This document shows positions 7,772 through 13,703 of a stretch of 21,939 bases of DNA, one piece after another; within the stretch, counting starts at the first letter, position 1; every line of letters begins with the position of its first letter. The stretch is taken from the NCBI GenBank assembly GCA_028717105.1, contig JAQUOM010000016.1:1-21939 (forward strand), given 5' to 3'. This DNA is from Candidatus Omnitrophota bacterium. Lineage in GTDB: Bacteria > Omnitrophota > Gorgyraeia > Velamenicoccales > Velamenicoccaceae. The notes under the pieces were generated by a model. The model saw only the letters and a list, made by a program, of their open reading frames with translations, did not search any database and was not told the origin of the DNA. Both the position numbers and the translations under genes were made by a program.

Positions 7772-7819
7772 CCATGTTTCTTTTAAGGTTGCATAAATGA
7801 GGCATGGAGTTGGTTTTTT
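7772..7819 (+). terminator. weak candidate terminator after hpf
   Basis: A 9-bp stem (7772-7780 with 7799-7807, two G-U pairs) has a long 18-base loop. The run of six T residues (7814-7819) begins six bases after the stem. The gap and the loop size make it a poor intrinsic terminator, but it is the only candidate between hpf and hrcA. Confidence 0.25.
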
Positions 7820-7823
7820 GTGG

Positions 7824-7852
7824 TTGACCCGGTTAGAGACAGGCTGTTTAAA
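7824..7852 (+). promoter_or_regulatory. possible upstream promoter P1 of the hrcA operon
   Basis: TTGACC (7824-7829) and TTTAAA (7847-7852) are separated by 17 bases. It lies about 115 bases upstream of the CIRCE-linked promoter, so it would give a longer leader that passes through CIRCE. Confidence 0.25.
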
Positions 7853-7938
7853 GGGTCCGTTTGCCGACCATTAGTCGTTTTGAGGCTGAAACGGCGCCAA
7901 ACTTTCAATTCGGCTGTTAAGAATTGTTTCTAACGGGG

Positions 7939-7966
7939 TTGACAAACCGCGGGATTATGGTAACAT
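7939..7966 (+). promoter_or_regulatory. sigma70-type promoter of hrcA-grpE-dnaK-dnaJ
   Basis: TTGACA (7939-7944) is followed after 16 bases by TAACAT (7961-7966), preceded by TG at 7958-7959 as in an extended -10. The predicted start of transcription falls at the left edge of the CIRCE dyad, the usual arrangement for HrcA repression. Confidence 0.65.
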
Positions 7967-7973
7967 TTTTATT

Positions 7974-8000
7974 TTAGCAGTCTGATATAGTGAGTGCTAA
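7974..8000. promoter_or_regulatory. CIRCE operator (HrcA binding site)
   Basis: TTAGCAGTC-N9-GAGTGCTAA matches the CIRCE consensus TTAGCACTC-N9-GAGTGCTAA with the exact 9-base spacer and one mismatch, in the left arm (G at 7980). It lies just after the -10 box and 57 bases before hrcA. HrcA binding here would block the chaperone operon until heat titrates the repressor. Confidence 0.93.
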
Positions 8001-8057
8001 CAAAACAGATATATCTGCATATAAAGTAGGAAATTTTAAGATACCTCAGACAAAATC

Positions 8058-8804
8058 ATGCCTAGATTAACAGACCATGATTCAAGGAATAAAGAGATCT
8101 TGCTGGCTTCGATTGAGATGTATCTCAATTCCGCCGCGCCTATTTCTTCCGAGTCTCTGCGCAAAAAGCGGAGGTTGGCTTTAAGCTCGGCCAGCGTGCG
8201 CAATGTTTTTTCCGAACTCGAAGAGCTGGGATTTTTGACCCATCCGCACACCTCCGCCGGCCGTATTCCGACCGATGAGGGGTACAGGCTCTATATTAAT
8301 GTCCTGATGGATAAAAAGAAGCTTTCCTTCAGAGAGACGGAGTTTATCGATAAGATCTATGAGCTCAAGGTGCGGGAACTCGACGACCTCTTTGAAGAGA
8401 CAAGCCGCATCATGTCGGATTTCACGCATTATACGAGCCTTGTGTATTTCAGCGAAAAAGAAGCGGAGCGGACATACGCGCGCGGGGCGCGTTATCTCTT
8501 GGAACACCCGGAGTTTTCCGATGTGCACAAGGTGCAGATGGTCCTGGAGATTTTAGAAAAAAAGGAAGAGATGATTGATCTCATCAACCGCAATTTTTCC
8601 GGTCAAACGCAGGTCTATATCGGAAAAGAGATCGCCTGTCCTCAGATGGAACATTGCGCGGTTGTTGTTTCGCGTTATGAAGATAAGCGCAAACGGTCGG
8701 GTCGCCTGGCCCTGATCGGTCCCAAAAGAATGGCTTATGATCAGGTCATTCCTCTTATCGAGTACGTCTCCGAAGCCATCGCCAGGAACATCGAGAGGTT
8801 TTAA
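8058..8804 (+). CDS. hrcA: heat-inducible transcription repressor HrcA, short form
   Basis: HrcA binds CIRCE and represses chaperone operons, and is folded by GroEL in many bacteria. The N-terminal winged helix is clear: SSASVRNVFSELEELGF, HPHTSAGRIPTDEGYRLYIN at about 50-91. The C-terminal part of the HrcA domain is also clear: YLLEHPEFSDV, YIGKE and LALIGPKRMAYDQVIPLIEYV. The protein has only 248 residues, whereas the family is usually near 340. The missing part is the middle. Directly after FTHYTSLVYF (about 125-134) the sequence jumps to FSEKEAERTYARGARYLL, skipping the first half of the GAF-like domain and the inserted dimerisation domain. The frame is intact through the junction, so this is a compact protein, not a frameshift. 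It is first in the CIRCE-controlled operon. Confidence 0.9.
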   Translation: MPRLTDHDSRNKEILLASIEMYLNSAAPISSESLRKKRRLALSSASVRNVFSELEELGFLTHPHTSAGRIPTDEGYRLYINVLMDKKKLSFRETEFIDKIYELKVRELDDLFEETSRIMSDFTHYTSLVYFSEKEAERTYARGARYLLEHPEFSDVHKVQMVLEILEKKEEMIDLINRNFSGQTQVYIGKEIACPQMEHCAVVVSRYEDKRKRSGRLALIGPKRMAYDQVIPLIEYVSEAIARNIERF

Positions 8805-8887
8805 TCGGACCGACGCGGATGCCCTCCCGGATGAACAAGGGATTCAATCTTCTCGCGAGGTGCTTGAGGCCGCTTTTTGAGGTTTTT

Positions 8888-9520
8888 ATGAACAAGAATG
8901 AGCATGCCGGCGATAAAAAGAATAACAAGGATCATTCCCCTCTAAGGCCGGAGCCTGCGAAGGCCGACAATGATGCCCAGGAGCCCGTGGCCAAGGCGGA
9001 TGACCGGGTCGTTTTGAGCAGGCAAGAGTGTGAGAAACTTAAAGAAGAAGCCGCAAAAGCCAAAGAGAACTGGGATAGGTTGTTGCGTCAGCAGGCCGAT
9101 TTCGAAAATTTTCGCAAGCGTCTGGAGCGCGATAAGCAGGAGTTCCAGAAGTACGCCCATGAGGATCTTATCGTCGATTTCCTGGGGGTCTTGGATGACC
9201 TGGAGAGGTCGGTGGAGGCCGCGGAAAAAGGACAGGAGAATTCGGAGGCCTTCTTGAAAGGGATCGAAATGATCCTGGCGCATCTTTATGAGCTATTGAA
9301 AAAGCGGGGCGTTGCCGCGATTGCGGCCAAGGGCAAGAAGTTTGATCCCAATCAGCACGAAGCGCTGGTGCAGACGGAAACTCCCGAGTACGAGGACGGC
9401 GAAGTGATCGAAGAGATGCAAAAAGGCTACAAATTGAACGACAGGGTCATTCGCACCGCCAAGGTGAGGGTGGCTAAAAGAATAGAGAACAGAGGACAGA
9501 AAACAGAGAACGGAAAATGA
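8888..9520 (+). CDS. grpE: nucleotide exchange factor GrpE
   Basis: GrpE releases ADP from DnaK. From ATG 8888 it has 210 residues. There is a disordered charged N-terminus (1-45), then a long dimerising coiled coil with NWDRLLRQQADFENFRKRLERDK and DLIVDFLGVLDDLERSVE. The C-terminal beta domain holds FDPNQHEALVQTETPEYEDGEVIEEMQKGYKLNDRVIRTAKVRVAK. A longer form from ATG 8819 is open, but GAGG at 8879-8882 is placed five bases before 8888, and the extra 23 residues (FNLLARCLRPLF) look unlike GrpE. After the canonical VRVAK the reading frame runs into a 7-bp repeat array that adds the tail KRIENRGQKTENGK. The stop TGA overlaps the ATG of the next (broken) gene. Confidence 0.94.
   Translation: MNKNEHAGDKKNNKDHSPLRPEPAKADNDAQEPVAKADDRVVLSRQECEKLKEEAAKAKENWDRLLRQQADFENFRKRLERDKQEFQKYAHEDLIVDFLGVLDDLERSVEAAEKGQENSEAFLKGIEMILAHLYELLKKRGVAAIAAKGKKFDPNQHEALVQTETPEYEDGEVIEEMQKGYKLNDRVIRTAKVRVAKRIENRGQKTENGK
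9480..9514. repeat. left heptad array, five units of NNACAGA
   Basis: Five contiguous 7-bp units (starts 9480, 9487, 9494, 9501, 9508) fit NNACAGA. The first (GAATAGA) and last (GAACGGA) each have one change. They are the reverse complement of the units at 9880-9914. The array is read as the last residues of GrpE. Confidence 0.85.
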
Positions 9521-9879
9521 AAGAATTTGAGTTTGATTTTGAAAAATTAAAAATTTATCAGAAGTCGTTGGAGTTTATAGATTAAGTGTTTAAAATTGTA
9601 AAAGTTTTACCGAGAGAATACAGATATTCCCTGGGAGACAATTTGATAAGGGCAGGTTTGTCGATCGCGAATAATTTGGCTGAAGGGAATGGTAAAAGAT
9701 CAGCGAGAGAGAAGAGAAGGTATTTCGGTACTTCTTTGGATTCAACCAGGGAATGCGTTTCGGTATTTAATGTATTTAAACGGCAAAATTTGATAAAGGA
9801 AGAAAAATATAGGGGAATACGGTCAGAAGCTAAAGAGATTACGAGCATGATTTGGGGATTGATAGATGCCCAAGGCTGA
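9517..9879 (+). pseudogene. four-helix-bundle protein (S23/IVS family), interrupted by an in-frame TAA
   Basis: The frame from ATG 9517 reads MKEFEFDFEKLKIYQKSLEFID, then TAA at 9583-9585, then continues in the same frame for 97 residues with VFKIVKVLPREYRYSLGDNL, IRAGLSIANNLAEGNGK and EKRRYFGTSLDSTREC. Joined, it is about 120 residues, the normal length of the S23 family first described from intervening sequences of 23S rRNA genes (related to the Avd accessory protein of diversity-generating retroelements). FEKLxxYQKS and SIANNLAEGNGK are family hallmarks on both sides of the stop. A single change (for example TTA to TAA) explains the break. Restart at GTG 9586 could give a 97-residue C-terminal form, but this lacks most of helix 1. 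Codon use is visibly more AT-rich than in neighbouring genes. Confidence 0.85.
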
Positions 9880-9914
9880 TCTGTCCTCTGTACTCTGTTA
9901 TCTGTGATCTCTGA
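9880..9914. repeat. right heptad array, five units of TCTGTNN
   Basis: Five contiguous 7-bp units (starts 9880, 9887, 9894, 9901, 9908) fit TCTGTNN, the last being TCTCTGA. They begin the base after the four-helix-bundle stop codon and are inverted relative to the array at 9480-9514, sharing CTGTCCTCTGT with the complement of the left array. Confidence 0.85.
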
Positions 9915-9946
9915 GCAATTTCTGAGCGATTGAAAGGAGCGAAGTC

Positions 9947-11854
9947 ATGGCAAAAATTATCGGTATTGATTTAGGGACATCGAATTCAGCGGCGTCTGTC
10001 ATGGAAGGCAACAGGCCTGTGATCATTCCTTCGGCGGAAGGCACGACGGTCGGGGGAGGCAAGGCATTTCCATCCTATGTGGCGTTCACCAAAGACGGCC
10101 AGCGTCTTGTCGGTGAGCCGGCCAGGCGTCAGGCAGCCATTAATCCCGAAGGCACGATCATGGCGGCCAAGCGCAAGATGGGGACAGACCACAAATTTAA
10201 GGTTTTCGGCAAGGAGTATACGCCTCAGCAGATATCCGCATTTATCCTGCAGAAAATCAAACAGGACGCCGAAAGTTATCTCGGCGAGCCGGTCAATGAG
10301 GCGGTGATCACGTGTCCTGCTTATTTTGACGATAACCAGAGGCAGGCGACCAAGGACGCCGGCGAGATCGCTGGCCTCAAGGTCCTGCGTATCGTCAATG
10401 AGCCGACGGCTGCGTGCCTGGCCTACGGTTTGGACAAGGCGGGCAAGGAACAGAAGATCATGGTGTTCGACCTGGGCGGAGGCACGCTGGATGTCACCAT
10501 TATGGAGATGGCTGAAGGTGTTTTTGAGGTTAAATCCACGCATGGAGACACGCAGCTGGGCGGTACGGACATGGACAACGTCCTGATCGATTATATCGCC
10601 ACCGAGTTTAAAAAAGATTCCGGGATCGACGTGCGCAACGACAGAATGGCGATCCAGAGGATCCGGGAAGCGGCGGAGAAGGCCAAGATCGAGCTTTCCA
10701 GTACCTTGACGACGGATATCAATCTGCCGTTCATTACAGCGGATAATACGGGCCCGAAGCATTTGACGATGGCGATCACGCGCGCCAAGCTTGAGGAATT
10801 AGTGAGGCCGATCATCGATAAGTGCCGGGGCCCTATGGAAAAAGCCCTGGAAGATGCTAAAGTCAAGGCATCGGACGTGCATAAGATCATCATGGTCGGC
10901 GGGCCGACCCGCATGCCGATCGTCCAGAAGTTCGTCGAGGATTTTGTCGGCAAGAAGATCGAGCGCGGCGTCGATCCCATGGAATGCGTGGCGATGGGCG
11001 CGGCAGTCCAGGCGGCGATCATCAAGGGAGATATTAAGGATGTCCTGCTTCTGGATGTTACGCCTTTATCCTTGGGCATCGAGACCCTCGGAGGCGTTTC
11101 CACGAAGTTGATCGAAAGGAATACGACCATTCCGACCAAGAAGAGCCAGGTGTTTTCGACAGCTGCGGATAACCAGACGGCCGTAACCGTGCGGGTCCTT
11201 CAGGGCGAGAGGCCGTTGGCTAACGACAATACGGAGTTGGGACGGTTTGACCTTGTCGGAATCCCTGCGGCGCCGCGAGGCATCCCGCAGATCGAAGTGA
11301 CCTTCGATATCGATGCGAACGGCATCGTCCATGTCAATGCCAAGGACTTAGGGACCGGCAAAGAGCAGTCGATCCGTATTACGGCGCCTCATAAACTTTC
11401 CAAAGAAGAGATTGACAAGATGGTCAAGGAAGCCGAGAAGTTCGCCGGAGAAGATGAAAAGAAAAAGGAAGAGGTGGAGGCGCGTAATCAAGCCGATACC
11501 CTGATTTATTCTACGGAAAAATCCTTGAAGGAATATGGCGATAAAGTCTCCGATGCCGAGAAGAAGGCCATCGAGGAAAAACTCTCTGTTTTAAAAGAGG
11601 CAATCAAGGGCAATGATACCGATAAGATCAAGAAAGGCATGGAAGAGCTGACACAGGCGTCGCATAAGCTGGCTGAGGCCATTTACAAGGAGGCGGCCCA
11701 GAAACAACAGCAACAGGCCGGGCCGAAGGGGCCTGCGCAGGAAGAAGGCGCTCAAGGGCCCAAGGCAGGCGGCGGCACCAAGCCCTCGGGCAGCGGAAAA
11801 GACGAGGACATCATCGACGCGGAATATAAGGAAGAAGACGGAAAAGACAAGTAG
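9947..11854 (+). CDS. dnaK: chaperone protein DnaK (Hsp70)
   Basis: DnaK is an ATP-driven Hsp70 that works with DnaJ and GrpE and hands aggregates to ClpB. It has 635 residues. Actin-fold ATPase motifs: IGIDLGTSNSAASVMEG at 4-20, phosphate 2 FDLGGGTLDVTIMEM near 180, and adenosine motif MVGGPTRMPIV near 320. The linker VLLLDVTPLSLGIETLGG follows, then the substrate-binding beta domain and helical lid, a Q/G/K-rich flexible tail, and the C-terminal EDIIDAEYKE that resembles the conserved EEVVDAEF ending. AAAGGAG at 9933-9939 lies seven bases before the ATG. The stop codon TAG runs into an inverted 7-bp repeat array that separates it from dnaJ. Confidence 0.97.
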   Translation: MAKIIGIDLGTSNSAASVMEGNRPVIIPSAEGTTVGGGKAFPSYVAFTKDGQRLVGEPARRQAAINPEGTIMAAKRKMGTDHKFKVFGKEYTPQQISAFILQKIKQDAESYLGEPVNEAVITCPAYFDDNQRQATKDAGEIAGLKVLRIVNEPTAACLAYGLDKAGKEQKIMVFDLGGGTLDVTIMEMAEGVFEVKSTHGDTQLGGTDMDNVLIDYIATEFKKDSGIDVRNDRMAIQRIREAAEKAKIELSSTLTTDINLPFITADNTGPKHLTMAITRAKLEELVRPIIDKCRGPMEKALEDAKVKASDVHKIIMVGGPTRMPIVQKFVEDFVGKKIERGVDPMECVAMGAAVQAAIIKGDIKDVLLLDVTPLSLGIETLGGVSTKLIERNTTIPTKKSQVFSTAADNQTAVTVRVLQGERPLANDNTELGRFDLVGIPAAPRGIPQIEVTFDIDANGIVHVNAKDLGTGKEQSIRITAPHKLSKEEIDKMVKEAEKFAGEDEKKKEEVEARNQADTLIYSTEKSLKEYGDKVSDAEKKAIEEKLSVLKEAIKGNDTDKIKKGMEELTQASHKLAEAIYKEAAQKQQQQAGPKGPAQEEGAQGPKAGGGTKPSGSGKDEDIIDAEYKEEDGKDK

Positions 11855-11915
11855 CTCATAGCTGGCAGCTCATAGTAAGGACAAAAGCATTTACTATGAG
11901 CCATGAGCTATGAGC
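11854..11915 (+). repeat. inverted heptad arrays forming a long hairpin between dnaK and dnaJ
   Basis: The left units CTCATAG, CTGGCAG, CTCATAG (11855-11875) are the inverse of right units CTATGAG/CCATGAG (11894-11921, four units, plus a decayed fifth touching the dnaJ start). Arms 11854-11878 and 11891-11915 match at 21 of 25 positions, with the mismatches together in the middle, around a 12-base loop. There is no gene inside. The unit sequence differs from that around the four-helix-bundle gene, but the 7-bp period and head-to-head layout are the same. Confidence 0.85.
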
Positions 11916-11926
11916 CATGAGCTAAG

Positions 11927-13060
11927 ATGACTACACAGCGCGATTATTACGAGATCCTGGGTGTCGCCAGGTCGGCGACGATCGATGAGATCAAGAAAGC
12001 GTACCGGATGATGGCCATGAAGCATCATCCGGATCGCGTTGCGGCCGATCAAAAAAAAGAGGCCGAAGAGAGGTTCAAAGAGATATCCGAGGCCTATGCC
12101 GTTCTTTCGGATGAGAACAAACGGCGCCTCTACGATCAATACGGGCATGCCGGCATCGACCAGCGTTATTCGACGGAAGATATCTTTCGCGGCGCTGATT
12201 TTTCCAGCATCTTTGAGGAGATTTTCGGCGGCCGCGGCGGCGGCGGAGGTATTCATTTTGGCGGCGATTCCGGGAATGTTTTCGAAGAGCTCTTTGGCCA
12301 TGATATTTTTGGAGGCGGCGGTTCCGGCCGCAGGTCCCGGCATGGCCGCGATCTTCAAATTCAGCTGGAAATCACCCTGGAAGAAGCTGTTTTTGGAACG
12401 GAAAAGACATTTCAGATCAGCCGATATGAGTTTTGTTCGGTTTGCAAAGGGACCGGTGCCAAGCCAGGCAGCAAAAAGACAATATGTTCTTATTGTCGCG
12501 GCGCAGGCCAAGTGACTGTCTCTCAGGGGTTCTTTCATTTGACGCAGACGTGTTCCAAGTGCGGCGGCGAAGGGCGGATTATTACGACGCCATGTCCGGA
12601 ATGCGCCGGCCAGGGACGCCTGAAAGTGCCGCGCAAGATCTCCGTCAAGATCCCGGCAGGGGTGGATACAGGGTCTCAGCTGCGGGTCCGCGGCGAAGGC
12701 GAAGAGGGAGAAGGCGGTTCCGGAGACCTGTTTGTCGTTATTCGGGTCAAAAAGCACCACCTTTATGAGCGCCAGGACCATGATCTTTTGTGTGAGGTCC
12801 ACATCGATGTGGCCCAGGCGGTCCTTGGCGCCGAAGTGGAGGTGCCGACCCTTTACGGGAACGTGAAGATGAAGATTCCCGCCGGAACGCCGTCGGGCAA
12901 GGTTTTTCGTGTCCGCGATAAGGGCGTACCCGATTTGAGGTCAAGACAGAAAGGCGATGAGCTGGTGCGCATCATCGTCGATATTCCCCAAGGACTGAAT
13001 GCCGCGCAGAAGAAGCTTATGGAAGAGTTCGCGCGGTTGAGAAACATAGATTTAAATTAA
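11927..13060 (+). CDS. dnaJ: chaperone protein DnaJ (Hsp40, type I)
   Basis: DnaJ is a co-chaperone that delivers clients to DnaK and stimulates its ATPase. It has 377 residues. The J domain (1-75) contains HPD at 34-36. A G/F-rich linker (about 98-140) follows. The zinc domain (about 170-235) has all four CxxCxGxG repeats (CSVCKGTG, CSYCRGAG, CSKCGGEG, CPECAGQG). The C-terminal substrate-binding and dimerisation domains follow, with IPAGVDTGSQLRVRGEGE and IPAGTPSGKVFRVRDKG. The upstream region is the heptad repeat. The only ribosome-site-like sequence is GAG at 11919-11921 within the last repeat unit, so initiation may depend on the hairpin or on coupling to dnaK. Confidence 0.96.
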   Translation: MTTQRDYYEILGVARSATIDEIKKAYRMMAMKHHPDRVAADQKKEAEERFKEISEAYAVLSDENKRRLYDQYGHAGIDQRYSTEDIFRGADFSSIFEEIFGGRGGGGGIHFGGDSGNVFEELFGHDIFGGGGSGRRSRHGRDLQIQLEITLEEAVFGTEKTFQISRYEFCSVCKGTGAKPGSKKTICSYCRGAGQVTVSQGFFHLTQTCSKCGGEGRIITTPCPECAGQGRLKVPRKISVKIPAGVDTGSQLRVRGEGEEGEGGSGDLFVVIRVKKHHLYERQDHDLLCEVHIDVAQAVLGAEVEVPTLYGNVKMKIPAGTPSGKVFRVRDKGVPDLRSRQKGDELVRIIVDIPQGLNAAQKKLMEEFARLRNIDLN

Positions 13061-13089
13061 GAAGGACCCGACCAAGAGGGAGTTTCGTC

Positions 13090-13347
13090 ATGCCTACGTA
13101 TGAGTATGAATGCAAGTCCTGCGGCCATCGTTTCGAGAAATCTCAATCCATCACGGCCGAGGCTATCAAAGTTTGCCCGGAATGCGGTAAAAGAAAAGTC
13201 GTGCGCCTGATCAGCTCAGGCTCCGGTATCATTTTTAAGGGGTCGGGGTTTTACGCCACGGATTACCGTAAAGGGGCGCCGGCGTCCTGCCCATCGGCTG
13301 GAAGTAAGCCCGGCTGTTCGTCTTGCCCGGGAAGCGCAAAAGAATGA
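13090..13347 (+). CDS. FmdB-family zinc-ribbon protein
   Basis: This 85-residue protein starts MPTYEYECKSCGHRFE and carries two CxxC pairs (C8/C11 and C29/C32) that form the FmdB/CxxC_CXXC_SSSS zinc ribbon, then GSGFYATDYR, also typical of the family. The C-terminal tail has further cysteines (C67, C76, C79). FmdB proteins are called putative regulators from their link to formamidase/amidase operons, but their function is not settled. GAGGGAG at 13076-13082 precedes the ATG. The stop overlaps the next start as ATGA, so the two genes are likely coupled. It follows dnaJ after 29 bases and is probably in the same operon. Confidence 0.88.
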   Translation: MPTYEYECKSCGHRFEKSQSITAEAIKVCPECGKRKVVRLISSGSGIIFKGSGFYATDYRKGAPASCPSAGSKPGCSSCPGSAKE

Positions 13348-13703
13348 ATCGGCCTCGGCCGGCCCTGCCCTGGATTTTCACGGGCCTTTACGCCCTCTTG
13401 ATCTTCCTGGCGTCTTCTTTTTCGGGCAGAGACCTGCCCGAGACTTTCTCCGGCTTTGATAAGTTGTGCCATTTCCTCGAATATTTTCCTCTGGGTCTTC
13501 TCTTGATGTGGGCCTTCCGGTCTTCATGGAACCGCAGCAGAATTCACACTTTACTTACCGTGGCATTTGTGGTAATGTTATATGCTTTAACCGATGAACT
13601 CCACCAGTTTTTTGTCCCCGGACGCAGCCCTGACGTGTTGGATGGCGCGATGGATGTGCTGGGCGGGGTGATAGGAGGCGTTTTCTATCCATGGCCAAAA
13701 TAG
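13344..13703 (+). CDS. VanZ-like family membrane protein
   Basis: This is a 119-residue protein with about four membrane segments (about 8-22, 38-57, 64-82, 99-115). VanZ-family motifs are visible: GFDKLCHFLEYFPLGLLL near 37-54 and DELHQFFVPGRSPDVLDGAMDVLGG near 83-107. VanZ itself gives low-level teicoplanin resistance in Gram-positives, but in other bacteria the family role is unknown, so no resistance function is claimed. The frame is open from TTG 13323, but ATG 13344 overlaps the fmdB stop (ATGA) and is preferred. Its end overlaps the next gene by 13 bases. Confidence 0.82.
   Translation: MNRPRPALPWIFTGLYALLIFLASSFSGRDLPETFSGFDKLCHFLEYFPLGLLLMWAFRSSWNRSRIHTLLTVAFVVMLYALTDELHQFFVPGRSPDVLDGAMDVLGGVIGGVFYPWPK

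Larger units (their letters stand above)
9480..9914. mobile_element. putative four-helix-bundle cassette bounded by inverted heptad arrays
   Basis: A 435-bp unit consists of a left array of five 7-bp units, one S23/IVS four-helix-bundle reading frame starting three bases after the array, and a right array of five inverted 7-bp units starting directly after the stop codon. It separates grpE and dnaK, which are normally adjacent. No transposase, target duplication or att site is visible, so mobility is inferred only from the tight boundaries, the fusion of the left array into the grpE reading frame, and the interruption of a conserved gene pair. Confidence 0.45.

Noticed and set aside
9480..9914. 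CRISPR array
   Set aside because: The repeated units are only 7 bp, contiguous and without spacers, and no cas gene is present.
11894..12802. Antisense frame of 302 residues opposite dnaJ
   Set aside because: dnaJ is complete with all its motifs, and the antisense product is low-complexity (Ala-rich) and family-less.
13344..13703. Glycopeptide resistance gene vanZ
   Set aside because: The match is only to the broad VanZ-like fold, with no van cluster nearby, and the host appears to be Gram-negative.
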